Positions 51,010 through 60,150 are shown, counted from the first letter of the stretch. The stretch: DNA of 64,000 nucleotides from Oscillospiraceae bacterium (GCA_021201135.1 JAJQGT010000008.1:141564-205563); one strand, 5' to 3'. Made by a program: numbers and translations. The notes: generated from the letters alone by a model not told the origin.

Positions 51010-51846
51010 TTAAAATTCAATCTTCGAGTAGAGCCCCGTGGTGTCGAGGTCGTCCTCGGGCTTAGGCTTCTTGTAGTCCTTCTCAAACGAGCTTGAGATA
51101 TCAAGGCTTCTTGCCTTGAAGTCCTCTCTGCGTCTGCCGCCCTTGCGATAGCCGCCGTTACGGTTGCCGCCACGGTCGTTTCTGCCACCGTTATTATAGC
51201 GTCTGTTGCCGCCATTGTTATTGTAGGGTCTTCTTTCGGTGGAGGAGATAAGAACCTTTCTATAGGGGTCTTCGCCGACGGAGCGGGATGTGCAACCCTC
51301 AACCTCTGCGACTGCCGCATGGATGATTCTTCTCTCATAGGGGTTCATCGGCTCGAGGGACATCGTTCTGCCGGTGCGCTTTGCCTTCTCTGCCATCTTT
51401 CTGGCGAGCTCTTCGAGCTGAACCTTTCTTCTTGCTCTGAAGCCGTCGCAATCAAGGGTGATGCGATAGAATTCCTTGTCCTGCTTGTTGCAGGCGAGGG
51501 ATGCAAGATACTGGAGGCTGTCGATGGTCTCTCCACGTCTTCCGATGATGCCGTCAACGCCTTCGCCGGAAAGATCGAGGACTGCGCCCTCTTCGGTCTC
51601 GGTGATGGTGATGGTGGGCTTCTCATAGCCCATAGCGACCATGATATTTGTGACGTATCTGGCGGCGATATCTGCCTTGGTCTCTTGGTATTCGCCCTCG
51701 ACCTTCGCCTCGCCCTTCATTCCGAAGAGACCCTTCTTGGGCTCCTCTAAAACGGTGAAGGTGATTTTCTCCTCGGCAACTCCGAGCTCGACGCTAAGCT
51801 TAGCCTTTGCCTCTTCGACTGTTTTTGCTGTTACTGTACTCTTCAT
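51010..51846 (-). CDS. jag: RNA-binding protein Jag/KhpB
   Basis: A 278-residue protein: N-terminal Jag_N (AKTVEEAKAKLSVELGV; KKGLFGMKGEAKVE), KH domain (IIGRRGETIDSLQYLASLA) and R3H (RRIIHAAVAEVEG). The C-terminal 65 residues are an Arg/Gly/Asn-rich tail (about 205-245) that is longer than in B. subtilis Jag (208). Jag is encoded with SpoIIIJ and binds RNA with KhpA. The tail may add nonspecific RNA affinity. Confidence 0.95.
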   Translation of the reverse strand: MKSTVTAKTVEEAKAKLSVELGVAEEKITFTVLEEPKKGLFGMKGEAKVEGEYQETKADIAARYVTNIMVAMGYEKPTITITETEEGAVLDLSGEGVDGIIGRRGETIDSLQYLASLACNKQDKEFYRITLDCDGFRARRKVQLEELARKMAEKAKRTGRTMSLEPMNPYERRIIHAAVAEVEGCTSRSVGEDPYRKVLISSTERRPYNNNGGNRRYNNGGRNDRGGNRNGGYRKGGRRREDFKARSLDISSSFEKDYKKPKPEDDLDTTGLYSKIEF

Positions 51847-51924
51847 TTTTAAGCTCCTTTATTAGACAGCAAGCACCGGAGGTGGTGTGTGGTGGTTAGG
51901 CGCCTTGCTGAATTGATCTTACGG

Positions 51925-52057
51925 AAACCCCTCCACCGGCTTCGCCGGTCCCCCTCCCCTTTCAGGGGAGGCTTGCGGGGTTCTCTTAAAAGTTGGTATA
52001 GAATGCCAATAGGCTCCCCTGAAAGGGGAGCTGGCGCCGAAGGCGACTGAGGGGTTT
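51925..52057. repeat. Palindromic intergenic repeat, copy 4
   Basis: CCACC-type left, CTCAGTC-type right; subterminal hairpins GGCTTCGCC and CGCCGAAGGCG. Its terminal AA supplies the yidC stop codon. 78 bases separate it from jag. Confidence 0.9.
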
Positions 52058-53390
52058 ACTCCTCATCAAGCGAATCCCCGTACTTCTCCGCATATCTACG
52101 TCTTGCTTCATTGAGGGTGTTGCGCTCGACTTCCTTCTTCTGGGCACGGGAGAGCTTGACCTCTTCGGAAGCGTTTTCGTCGTCTTCATCGTCATCCTCA
52201 TACTTTGAGGGTCTCGCTCTGCCGGCGTTTTCTGCCTGCTGGGCTTCGAGAGCCTGCTGATAGAAGGACTTCTTCTTTCTCTTCTTCTTTGCCTTCTCGT
52301 TGTCCTTTGCGATAATCTTGTCGACCCTTGCAGGGGTGAGATAAAGATTCAGGAAAACGGTCTGAACGAGCGAAAGTAGGCTCGAGAATATCCAGTAGAT
52401 ACCGATACCTGCCGGGAAGCTGAACGCAATCCAGAAGGAAAGAAGCGGCATCGCATAGAGCATTATCTTCATAGAGCCGGAGGTTGTGGCTCCGCCCTTC
52501 TTCTTTGTGAAGTACTGAGAAATGAATGTAAGAAGGAGCTGGAGTGCAAGCGAAAGAATCGGGATGAGAACGAGAACCGATCTCCAGCTCGGATAGTCTC
52601 CCAGGTCGATTCCTAAGAATGTGTAGTCAAAATCTGAGCACAAATCAACAACGTCGTCAGCAAACAGGTCGGGATAGACCTGAGAAACGGAGATGACGAG
52701 GAGCTGTGCTCTTGACGAGCCGGAAGCGACGAGTCTTGACGAAACGAGGTTAGAATCGAGGAAGTACTCATCGAGTCCTATCATCTCGCCGTCGTTGTCA
52801 TAATAATCGTTATATTCTACGAAGTAGCTTGCGAGCTCTTCGAGTCTTGAATCGGAATAATCTGCGAGATCACTGTCTTCCTCAGCCTTGTATTCAAGAA
52901 GTATATCATAGAGATTTGTGTTCTCGGCAAGAAGCTCCGAAACGGTGGTCTCGTGCTCGTCGATAACCGAGCTGACGTTATAGACATCTATGACCATCTC
53001 TTCGGCGGCGTCAAGGGAATCGCTGTCGACATTTCCTATGTAGGAAAGAGGCGCATAAACAACCTCGATGATAGCGAACAGGAGTACAAACGTGATGACG
53101 GTCGGCAGACAGCTTCCCATCGGGTTGACGTTCTCCTGATTATAGAGCTCCATCGTCGCCTCGTTGAGCTTGTCCTGATTGCCTGCATACTTTTTCTTGA
53201 GTGCCTCCATCTTCGGGTTGAGGCGGTTCATCTTCTCCGTCGAAATCTGCTGATTATATGACGACGGGAACATTATAAGTCTTATAATAGCCGTAAACAG
53301 GAACAGCGCCCAGCCGTAATTTCTTACGAGCAGATAGCAAAAGTAAAGAATCTTACCGAACGGCCAAGCTAATATTTGCCAGAAACTCAT
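52056..53390 (-). CDS. yidC: Membrane insertase YidC/SpoIIIJ with large internal insertion
   Basis: A 444-residue Oxa1/YidC protein. The core is visible: YGWALFLFTAIIRLIMFP, QEKMNRL-type helix with STEKMNRLNPKMEALKKKY, NPMGSCLPTVITFVLLFAI, and C-terminal helices (LLSFWIAFSFPAGIGIYWIFSS). Between the second and third core segments lies an acidic insertion of about 150 residues (roughly 118-265). Bacillus SpoIIIJ is about 260 residues, so this is much longer. The tail is basic then acidic. Start at 53390 with AAGGAG. It inserts proteins alone or with SecYEG, and is needed for sporulation in Bacillus. Confidence 0.95.
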   Translation of the reverse strand: MSFWQILAWPFGKILYFCYLLVRNYGWALFLFTAIIRLIMFPSSYNQQISTEKMNRLNPKMEALKKKYAGNQDKLNEATMELYNQENVNPMGSCLPTVITFVLLFAIIEVVYAPLSYIGNVDSDSLDAAEEMVIDVYNVSSVIDEHETTVSELLAENTNLYDILLEYKAEEDSDLADYSDSRLEELASYFVEYNDYYDNDGEMIGLDEYFLDSNLVSSRLVASGSSRAQLLVISVSQVYPDLFADDVVDLCSDFDYTFLGIDLGDYPSWRSVLVLIPILSLALQLLLTFISQYFTKKKGGATTSGSMKIMLYAMPLLSFWIAFSFPAGIGIYWIFSSLLSLVQTVFLNLYLTPARVDKIIAKDNEKAKKKRKKKSFYQQALEAQQAENAGRARPSKYEDDDEDDENASEEVKLSRAQKKEVERNTLNEARRRYAEKYGDSLDEE

Positions 53391-53417
53391 GGTTGTTTTT
53401 CTCCTTTACATAGGTGG

Positions 53418-53556
53418 AAACCCCTCCACCGGCTTCGCCGGTCCCCCTCCCCTTTCAGGGGAGGCTTTTATTTGCTTCTATCAGAAGCTTGTAGAGGGGC
53501 AGCTATAGGCTCCCCTGAAAGGGGAGCTGTCAACCGTCAGGCTGACTGAGGGGTTT
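53418..53556. repeat. Palindromic intergenic repeat, copy 5
   Basis: CCACC-type left with GGCTTCGCC hairpin; right end CTCAGTC type but with a changed hairpin (GTCAACCGTCAGGCTGAC). Terminal AA forms the yidD stop. Confidence 0.88.
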
Positions 53557-53818
53557 ATCCTCTTGCCTTCCGGCGTTTTTCTGATTTCAAAGTATATAGG
53601 TGCCACTTCTCCGGCACATAGTCGACTCCGCCCTTGCTGTAAGGGTTGCAACGTAAAATGCGCCAGAAGCCGAGGATGAGTCCCCTTACGGCACCGAACC
53701 GTCTGACCGCCTCAAGAGTATACTGCGAGCAGGTCGGATAATACCGACAGCAAGGCGGCTTCAATTTGGACAGGTGCTTCTGATAGAATTTTATCAGAGC
53801 CATTACGATGTATTTCAT
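53555..53818 (-). CDS. yidD: Membrane protein insertion efficiency factor YidD
   Basis: An 87-residue protein with the YidD signature: IKFYQKHLSKLKPPCCRYYPTCSQY, then AVRRFGAVRGLILGFWRILRCNP. The cysteines and the amphipathic first helix are typical. It overlaps rnpA by four bases. It assists YidC-dependent insertion. Confidence 0.96.
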   Translation of the reverse strand: MKYIVMALIKFYQKHLSKLKPPCCRYYPTCSQYTLEAVRRFGAVRGLILGFWRILRCNPYSKGGVDYVPEKWHLYTLKSEKRRKARG

Positions 53819-54150
53819 TGGGATTTCATTGATTTCAAAACTTTAGATACTAATACTCTCTCAATATCGCCGGTCTTTGCTCCGACAATGCCGGGTCTTG
53901 CCACGAAGACGATATCATAGCCTATCGGCATAAGAAGCTCGTTTTTCCGATATGCTTCCCGGAGGATTCTCTTTGCCCGGTTGCGCACGACGGCGGAGCC
54001 TATCTTCTTTCCGGCGGTGATTCCGAAGCGATTAAAAGGCAGTTTGTTCGGCATATAATAAGCCGTAAAATATTCGGTAGCTGTATACTTCCCCTTGCGG
54101 TAGAGCCTGAGGAAAAGCTTGTTGTCTTTTATGTGTTCTGTATAAAGCAT
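53815..54150 (-). CDS. rnpA: Ribonuclease P protein component
   Basis: A 111-residue protein with the RNR motif (GSAVVRNRAKRILREAYR) and FGITAGKKIG. It binds RNase P RNA for tRNA 5' maturation. The start at 54150 (MLYTEHIKD) lies directly against repeat copy 6, whose end reads GGAGGGGTTT just before ATG; the repeat therefore supplies the ribosome site. An upstream frame extension is repeat sequence. Confidence 0.95.
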   Translation of the reverse strand: MLYTEHIKDNKLFLRLYRKGKYTATEYFTAYYMPNKLPFNRFGITAGKKIGSAVVRNRAKRILREAYRKNELLMPIGYDIVFVARPGIVGAKTGDIERVLVSKVLKSMKSQ

Positions 54151-54293
54151 AAACCCCTCCACCAACGCCTTTGGCGTCGGTCCCCCTCCCCTTTCAGGGG
54201 AGGCTATTTGAGTTCTATGAAAAATTGTGCAGATGCACTTATAGGCTCCCCTGAAAGGGGAGCTGGATGCCCGAAGGGCAGACTGAGGGGTTT
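54151..54293. repeat. Palindromic intergenic repeat, copy 6
   Basis: CCACC-type left with hairpin ACGCCTTTGGCGT, CTCAGTC-type right with GCCCGAAGGGC. It lies between rpmH and rnpA and provides the rnpA Shine-Dalgarno. Confidence 0.92.
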
Positions 54294-54351
54294 CCGAAAA
54301 TCTTTACACCGGTCGCCGACTATTGTCAAACAACCGGTGTATCAGCTTCGA

Positions 54352-54492
54352 TCAATAAGTGAGTTTCGCACGTCCCTTTGCACGTCTGCGCGCCAGAACC
54401 TTTCTGCCGTTTCTGGTGGACATTCTCTTGAAGAAGCCGTGCTCCTTCTTTCTGTGAAGCTTCTTGGGCTGGTAGGGTCTTTTTACCTGCAT
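54352..54492 (-). CDS. rpmH: 50S ribosomal protein L34
   Basis: A 46-residue basic protein: [38 protein letters not shown] and the end KLTY. AAGGAGG lies eight bases before the ATG at 54490-54492. Too short for common ORF cutoffs but unmistakable. Consensus promoter at 54637. Start of the rpmH-rnpA-yidD-yidC-jag transcript. Confidence 0.98.
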   Translation of the reverse strand: MQVKRPYQPKKLHRKKEHGFFKRMSTRNGRKVLARRRAKGRAKLTY

Positions 54493-54556
54493 TCTTGTTG
54501 CCTCCTTACTCAGATAAATTTATATTTTCGGATTCAAGTTCCATGTCCCTCATGGA

Positions 54557-54572
54557 AGTTCCATGTGGAACT
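54557..54572. promoter_or_regulatory. parS-like palindrome upstream of rpmH
   Basis: AGTTCCATGTGGAACT with arms AGTTCCA/TGGAACT. It lies in a cluster of TTCCATG/CATGGAA words (54538-54585). It may be parS or another regulator site. Confidence 0.45.
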
Positions 54573-54636
54573 CCATATGGAACTTGGTTATCACTCATTA
54601 GCGTACTCCGCCTATGATATTACCATACAGATTAGT

Positions 54637-54665
54637 ATTATATAAGAAAATCACGGCTTTGTCAA
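54637..54665 (-). promoter_or_regulatory. rpmH promoter
   Basis: Minus strand TTGACA (54660-54665), 17 bases, TATAAT (54637-54642). Confidence 0.88.
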
Positions 54666-54710
54666 GCGTTTTTTTGGTATTCTTTTTTGAAGGTATATTA
54701 TAAAATAGTC

Positions 54711-54739
54711 TTGAAAATGAAGCCGAAATGTGGTATCAT
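54711..54739 (+). promoter_or_regulatory. dnaA promoter
   Basis: TTGAAA (54711-54716), 17 bases, TATCAT (54734-54739), 85 bases before the dnaA start. No TTATCCACA boxes are seen here. Confidence 0.65.
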
Positions 54740-54823
54740 AGTAATCAGGAAAGTATGATTCAAATTTAAGATAGAATACACATACGAAAACACACAAAAT
54801 TTATACGAAAGGCAGTAAGGCTT

Positions 54824-56188
54824 ATGGAAACATTTGCAGAAGTATATGAAAACGTAAAACGGGCTTGTCAGGCGGACCCGAAGGTTTCGGAAATCGGCTA
54901 TAACCGTTGGATAAAGAATATTGAGCCCGGCAAGATGGAAGGGACGAAGATAATGCTCTATGCTTCCTCCGACTTTATGAGAAGAACCACCGAGGAAATC
55001 TATGGTGCCGTGTTCGAGCATGCCTTCGAGCAGGTCATGGGCTTCCCGGTTGAAATCACCTTCGCCGTCAAGGCTAACCCCGATCAAGAGCAAGAAGACG
55101 GCTTCGACGAAATCGAGCGCAGAATGGAAGACCTCATGAATTCCCATAAGAGGAGCGACTATGAGCTCACGTTCGAGAACTTCATCAAGGGCAAGTCGAA
55201 CGAGCTCGCCTATGCCTATTGCATCGCCGTCAGCGGCAAGAACAGACCGAGCGAGCAGATGAACCGCTCGATGTTCAATCCCCTGCTTATCTATGGCGAC
55301 TCGGGGCTCGGAAAGACCCACCTCCTCAAGGCTATCGAGAACGAGGTCAAGACCAGCCACCCGCAGATGAAGGTCATCTATACGACCGCCGAGAACTTCA
55401 CGAACGAGCTTGTCCGGGCGGTTTCAACCCAGACAACAACCGAGTTCCACGAAAAATACCGTAACTGCGATTTCTTGCTCGTCGACGATATTCAGTTTAT
55501 GGTCGATAAAGAAATGACTCAGGAGGAGTTCTTCCATACGTTTAACGAGCTCTATAACGCAGGAAAGCAGATAGTGCTCACTTCGGATGTCTCCCCGAAC
55601 AGAATCAAGAGGCTTGAGGACAGAATCAAGACGAGGTGCACCTTGGGCGTCCAGGCGGACGTTCAGCCGCCGGATTTCGAGACGAGAATGGCGATTGTGA
55701 ACCGCAAGGCGGAGCTCCTCGACTTGAAGCTCCCCGAAAACGTGGCGCGCCTCATTGCCGAGAGAATCACGAAGAATATCCGTCAGCTTGAGGGCGCAGT
55801 CAACAAGATGAAGGGACTCACGATGTTCTCGAACGAGGTGCCTTCACTTAAGATGGCGCAGAGAGTCATCAAGGAGACTCTGATTGATGCCCAGCCGGCG
55901 GAAATCACCTGTGACAGGATTATCAAGGATGTTGCGGACGCATTCGGAGTTACCGCCGAGGATATCCGTTCCGTCAACCGCTCGGCGCAGATTTCCCTTG
56001 CCCGCAAGGTCAGCGTATACATAATTCGAGACCTCAAGGGCATGTCCTTCACCGAAATCGGCAAGGAATTCGGCAGGAACCACTCGACCATGACCATCTC
56101 CTATGCCGACGTCAAGGAAATGATTGCGAAGAATTCGGACATGAGAGAGACTGTTGAAGAAATCGAAAAGAGGCTCAGAGCGGTATAA
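54824..56188 (+). CDS. dnaA: Replication initiator DnaA, unusual DNA-binding domain
   Basis: A 454-residue initiator. Domain III has Walker A GDSGLGKTHLL, Walker B LLVDDIQF and sensor/box VII RLEDRIKTRC. Domain IV reads IRSVNRSAQISLARKVSVYI and GKEFGRNHSTMTISYADV. Most DnaA proteins have GGRDHTTV at this place; here the Asp is Asn and the Thr-Thr-Val is Ser-Thr-Met, in residues that contact the DnaA box. The nearby presumed origin lacks standard boxes. The stop TAA shares its AA with repeat copy 7. ATG at 54824 follows AAGG. Confidence 0.97.
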   Translation: METFAEVYENVKRACQADPKVSEIGYNRWIKNIEPGKMEGTKIMLYASSDFMRRTTEEIYGAVFEHAFEQVMGFPVEITFAVKANPDQEQEDGFDEIERRMEDLMNSHKRSDYELTFENFIKGKSNELAYAYCIAVSGKNRPSEQMNRSMFNPLLIYGDSGLGKTHLLKAIENEVKTSHPQMKVIYTTAENFTNELVRAVSTQTTTEFHEKYRNCDFLLVDDIQFMVDKEMTQEEFFHTFNELYNAGKQIVLTSDVSPNRIKRLEDRIKTRCTLGVQADVQPPDFETRMAIVNRKAELLDLKLPENVARLIAERITKNIRQLEGAVNKMKGLTMFSNEVPSLKMAQRVIKETLIDAQPAEITCDRIIKDVADAFGVTAEDIRSVNRSAQISLARKVSVYIIRDLKGMSFTEIGKEFGRNHSTMTISYADVKEMIAKNSDMRETVEEIEKRLRAV

Positions 56189-56331
56189 CCCCTCCACCAC
56201 CGGCTTCGCCGGCGGTCCCCCTCCCCTTTCAGGGGAGGCTAAATGCGATTCTATTTAATTTTGTATAGAACTTTTAACAGGCTCCCCTGAAAGGGGAGCT
56301 GGCAGTCGCGAAGCGACTGACTGAGGGGTTT
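56187..56331. repeat. Palindromic intergenic repeat, copy 7
   Basis: CCACC-type left with GGCTTCGCC, CTCAGTC-type right with TCGCGAAGCGA. It directly follows dnaA, sharing the AA of its stop, and precedes the TTCAAC array of the presumed oriC. Confidence 0.9.
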
Positions 56332-56334
56332 CCA

Positions 56335-56560
56335 CATTCTTTCAACCGGTTTCCAACTTTTCAACCAAATTATTAGCATTCAACAATCACGAATTCAACG
56401 GTTTCAACCGGCGATTTCGGTTTCAACAAATCGGATTCCGGCGGTTGAAAGAGATGTTGAACGGCGGGACAAGTCAGGGACTGTTCCGAAAGTGGTTTTC
56501 AACATTTCAACAGCCCCTACTACTAATACTAAATATATCTTTTCTTTTATTTTTAAAAAA
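56335..56560 (+). other. oriC: Probable replication origin oriC with TTCAAC array and DnaA-trio
   Basis: Between dnaA and dnaN: ten TTCAAC hexamers (at 56341, 56360, 56379, 56394, 56403, 56422, 56498, 56506 direct; 56444, 56456 inverted) plus one TTCCAAC. The last two lie six bases before GCCCC and a TACTACTAATACTAAATA run (56518-56535), then an A/T-rich stretch to about 56560. The order box, GC spacer, DnaA-trio, A/T tract is that of Bacillus oriC, but the box is TTTCAAC(A/C) not TTATCCACA. Confidence 0.7.
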
Positions 56561-56598
56561 CGGAGAAATCCGAACGAAAAACGAAGGAGTATTCAACA

Positions 56599-57708
56599 AT
56601 GATGAAATTCATCTGCTCGAAGCAGGAGCTCTACGAAGCTCTGACAAACGTATCAAGAGCCGTGGCGGAGAGGTCCACCATCCCCTCGCTCGAGGGAATC
56701 AAGTTCTCTCTTATGGACAACACGCTTTCCTTAACCGGCTATGATCTGGAAATCGGCATTGAGACATCGCTTCAGGTTGAGACCGAGTTTGAGGGCGAGG
56801 CAGTTGTCAACCCGAAGCTCTTCTCCGAGATGATCCGCAAGATGCCTGCGGGCAATATCACCATTGACGTCGGGGAGAATCTTGCTATGAAGATCACCGG
56901 CGGCTCGACCGAGTATAACATCACTTCGATGAGCGCCTCCGACTACCCTGAGCTCCCGGAGTTCTTCGACGACCAGAGAGTAACGCTTCCGCAGTCGCTC
57001 CTGAAAGCTATGGTAAACCAGTCGGTGTTCGCCGTTTCGCAGGTCGACACAAGACCGATACTCAAGGGCGAGCTCTTTGAGATAGAGAACGGAGTTCTGA
57101 ACGTCGTCGCAATCGACGGCTATCGGCTCGCAGTCAGAACGGAAGCAATCAAAACCGAAAAAGATTTCAAATTCGTCGTCCCCGCAAAGACCCTGAACGA
57201 GGTCTCAAGGCTTCTTTCGGACAGCGACGAGGACAGCTGTACAATCATGATTTCGAAGAAGCAGGTCGTTTTCGACTTCTCCGGCTACACCGTCTTCTCA
57301 AGGCTCCTTGAGGGCGAGTTCCATAACTATCGCGGCTCGATTCCGAAGACAAGCGTCACAGAGGTTATCATCGAGAAGAGAGAGCTTATTAACTGCCTCG
57401 AGAGAGCATCGCTACTGATAAATGAGAAGAACAAAGCACCCGTTCGTTGCATGTTCGAGGACGGCGAGCTTAAATTAAGCTGTCAGACCCAGCTCGGTCG
57501 GATTTTCGAAACAATACAAGCCGACACCTCGGGACCGAGAATCGAAATCGGCTTCAACTGCCGGTATCTCCTCGACCCGCTGAGAGTTATAGAGGACGAT
57601 AAAGTAAGACTTCTTATGAACGGCGGCAACCTGCCGATGAAGATCCTGCCGCTGAGCGGGGATAAGTATGTGTATCTCGTGCTGCCGGTTAGGTTGAAGA
57701 CGGATTGA
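56599..57708 (+). CDS. dnaN: DNA polymerase III beta sliding clamp
   Basis: A 369-residue clamp of three similar domains: FICSKQELYEALTNVSRAV, TIPSLEGIKFSL, VFAVSQVDTRPILKGELFEI, IDGYRLAVR and the C-terminal MKILPLSGDKYVYLVLPVRL. AAGGAG is nine bases from the first ATG (56599). It keeps polymerase III on DNA. It follows oriC as in most Firmicutes. Confidence 0.98.
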   Translation: MMKFICSKQELYEALTNVSRAVAERSTIPSLEGIKFSLMDNTLSLTGYDLEIGIETSLQVETEFEGEAVVNPKLFSEMIRKMPAGNITIDVGENLAMKITGGSTEYNITSMSASDYPELPEFFDDQRVTLPQSLLKAMVNQSVFAVSQVDTRPILKGELFEIENGVLNVVAIDGYRLAVRTEAIKTEKDFKFVVPAKTLNEVSRLLSDSDEDSCTIMISKKQVVFDFSGYTVFSRLLEGEFHNYRGSIPKTSVTEVIIEKRELINCLERASLLINEKNKAPVRCMFEDGELKLSCQTQLGRIFETIQADTSGPRIEIGFNCRYLLDPLRVIEDDKVRLLMNGGNLPMKILPLSGDKYVYLVLPVRLKTD

Positions 57709-57734
57709 AAATAAGTAAAGATTGAAGGTTTGGA

Positions 57735-58802
57735 ATGAGTACAGATATCGTAAATCAGAACAGTTCAGATTATTCTGCTTGGCTGAATGCTCTTAAGGAC
57801 AGATATTTGAGTAGCAGGATGAAGGCGGCGGTTGCCGTGAATACTTCTCTTCTTGAATTTTACTATTCCGTGGGAAGAGATATATCCCGGTCAAGCTATA
57901 CAAACGAATACGGTTCGTCTTTTTATGAGACACTCAGCAAAGACCTTCGCCGAGAGCTTCCGGATGTAAAAGGTTTGTCCGCAACAAATTTGAAGTATAC
58001 ACGATACTTCTATGAGCTCTATTCACCATATTTTGTAAATCGTCAACAGCCTGTTGACGATTTCGAAGAAAATCAGTTGTTTATGATTCCTTGGGGACAT
58101 CATATACAGATAATAAATAAATGCAAAAAAGACACCGAAAAAGCAATCTTTTATGTCAAACAGACTTTGAAGAATAATTGGAGCAGAAGCGTTCTTCTGA
58201 ACTACATCTCTTCTGACTTGTACGGTCGTCAGGGAAAAGCAATTTCGAATTATATTGAAACGCTACCCATGCCGCAGGGAGATCTGGCACAGGAAATAAT
58301 AAAGGATCCTTATAGCTTTGACTTTCTGACTTTGCGTGATTCATATGATGAGAAGGAACTGAAAGACGCTTTGCTTGATAACATCACAAAGTTTTTGATG
58401 GAGCTTGGCACGGGATTTGCTTTTATGGGCAGAGAGTATCGGGTTTCCGTCGGAGATGATGACTACTATATAGACCTCCTTTTCTATCATGTCCAGCTTC
58501 ACGCTTATGTTGTTCTGGAAGTGAAAACCGGAAAGTTTCAGCCGGCGGATTTGGGACAGCTCGGATTCTATATAAGTGCTGTAAATCATTCGGTAAAAAC
58601 CGAGAATGACAATCCCACAATCGGTCTTCTGATATGCAAGGATAAGAATAACCTGACGGCAAAATATTCACTTGAATCATCGAATCAACCAATCGGAATA
58701 TCGGAGTATGAATTGTCAAAGATGTATCCGGCAGACTTCAGGAGTTCCATGCCGACGATAGAAGAGATTGAGGAAAATCTGGAGGAAAGTGAAATAAATT
58801 GA
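57735..58802 (+). CDS. DUF1016/YhcG-type PDDEXK nuclease
   Basis: A 355-residue protein of the YhcG family. N-terminal DUF1016_N ([46 protein letters not shown]) and C-terminal DUF1016 nuclease: [31 protein letters not shown], with PDDEXK residues Asp, Glu and Lys (D-x(n)-E-V-K). It is inserted between dnaN and yaaA, a place where other Firmicutes have none. Its last codons overlap the yaaA start. Codon use is lower in GC than its neighbours. YhcG proteins are linked to defence and to restriction loci; the role here is unknown. Confidence 0.9.
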   Translation: MSTDIVNQNSSDYSAWLNALKDRYLSSRMKAAVAVNTSLLEFYYSVGRDISRSSYTNEYGSSFYETLSKDLRRELPDVKGLSATNLKYTRYFYELYSPYFVNRQQPVDDFEENQLFMIPWGHHIQIINKCKKDTEKAIFYVKQTLKNNWSRSVLLNYISSDLYGRQGKAISNYIETLPMPQGDLAQEIIKDPYSFDFLTLRDSYDEKELKDALLDNITKFLMELGTGFAFMGREYRVSVGDDDYYIDLLFYHVQLHAYVVLEVKTGKFQPADLGQLGFYISAVNHSVKTENDNPTIGLLICKDKNNLTAKYSLESSNQPIGISEYELSKMYPADFRSSMPTIEEIEENLEESEIN

Positions 58803-59029
58803 GTATAGATAAATCCACCCAAAAAATCAAAATCACCGGCGAGTACATCAAGCTCGATTCGCTCCTCAAGTTCGCCGGGGTCACCGCCACGGGCGGGGAG
58901 GCTAAGGAGCTTGTGCAGATGGGAAAGGTTCTGGTCGGCGGCGAAGTGTGCACTATGCGCGGCAAGAAGCTACGGTCTGGCGACCGGGCTGAGCTCCCGG
59001 AGCTCGGGCTCACACTCGAAATAGAATGA
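58799..59029 (+). CDS. yaaA: S4-domain RNA-binding protein YaaA/RlbA
   Basis: A 76-residue S4 protein: [45 protein letters not shown]. It is the small gene found between dnaN and recF. It starts with a TTG overlapping the upstream stop; the ribosome site GGAGGA is 12 bases away, longer than ideal, probably an effect of the DUF1016 insertion. Confidence 0.92.
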   Translation: MSIDKSTQKIKITGEYIKLDSLLKFAGVTATGGEAKELVQMGKVLVGGEVCTMRGKKLRSGDRAELPELGLTLEIE

Positions 59030-60126
59030 TTATTACTCACATAAAAGCCGACGGGTTCCGGAACCTCCGGGAGATTGATTTCAGCCCGGAGGCGGGCACC
59101 AACATCATCTTCGGCGAGAACGCTCAGGGCAAAACAAATCTCATGGAAGCCGTCTGGATTTCCACCGGCGAAAAGAGCTTTCGGGGAGCAAAGGAGCGCG
59201 ACCTGATTTCGTTTGATTCGGATAAAGCCGAGATTGAAGTCTCGTTCAGAGATAAAGTGCGGGAGCAGACCGTTTCGATAACCCTCTCGAAAAACCCGAG
59301 GGAGAAGAGGATTACACTCAACGGCGTGAAGCTCAGGTCGATGTCCGAGCTTCTTGGAAAGCTTCTCTGCGTGGTGTTCACGCCCGAGGATTTAGAATTG
59401 ACGAAGGGCTCGCCCGAGAGAAGAAGAGACTACCTCGACCGTTGCATTTCGCAGATAAAGCCGCTCTATTCGGGAGTTGTATCACGTTATGAAAAAGTAT
59501 TGGCACAGCGGAATGCTGTTCTTAAAAATATTTACTTAGGCATCTCGAGCCGCGACGAGCTCGACATCTGGGACGAACAGCTTTCGAAGCCCTGCGCCTA
59601 TATCTCGATGATGCGGTGCGCCTATACCGACGTGCTGAATCAAAGTGCTTCGAGGCTCTACGAGAGCATTTCCCGCAGTCGCGAGAAGCTCCAACTCGAG
59701 TATCTTTCAACCGTTTTCAACAACCTGCGTGGAAGAAATGATTATAAAACTGCAATGGCAGATGAATATAAAGAATTGCTTCGAAGCCTTCGTGAGGAAG
59801 ACATCCGCTTCGGATTCACTCAGGCGGGAATTCACCGGGACGACATGGGGGTATACCTTGACGGCATGCCCGTGAAGGACTTCGGCTCGCAGGGTCAGAA
59901 TCGCTCGGCGGCGCTCTGCATGAAGCTCGGTCAGGCAAGGGTCCTCCACTCCGAAACCGGCGACCGCCCGGTCGTGCTTCTTGACGATGTTCTCTCCGAG
60001 CTTGATAAATACAGAAGAGAATTCGTAATCGGCGAATTCACCCAGTCGCAGACGTTCATCACGAGCTGTGAAAGTGAAAAACTGAGGGGTTCGGCGAGAG
60101 AGATGAAAAAAGGCAAGTTGGGATAA
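59026..60126 (+). CDS. recF: DNA repair ATPase RecF
   Basis: A 366-residue SMC-like ATPase: [33 protein letters not shown] and [16 protein letters not shown]. It loads RecA at gaps with RecOR. It overlaps yaaA by four bases (ATGA). The expanded repeat 8 follows it. Confidence 0.97.
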   Translation: MIITHIKADGFRNLREIDFSPEAGTNIIFGENAQGKTNLMEAVWISTGEKSFRGAKERDLISFDSDKAEIEVSFRDKVREQTVSITLSKNPREKRITLNGVKLRSMSELLGKLLCVVFTPEDLELTKGSPERRRDYLDRCISQIKPLYSGVVSRYEKVLAQRNAVLKNIYLGISSRDELDIWDEQLSKPCAYISMMRCAYTDVLNQSASRLYESISRSREKLQLEYLSTVFNNLRGRNDYKTAMADEYKELLRSLREEDIRFGFTQAGIHRDDMGVYLDGMPVKDFGSQGQNRSAALCMKLGQARVLHSETGDRPVVLLDDVLSELDKYRREFVIGEFTQSQTFITSCESEKLRGSAREMKKGKLG

Positions 60127-60150
60127 CTCTATTATTCGGCAACGCTTCGG

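Noticed and set aside
54493..54823. Origin on the rpmH side of dnaA
   Set aside because: No DnaA boxes or TTCAAC motifs there; promoters of rpmH and dnaA and a parS-like palindrome explain the segment.
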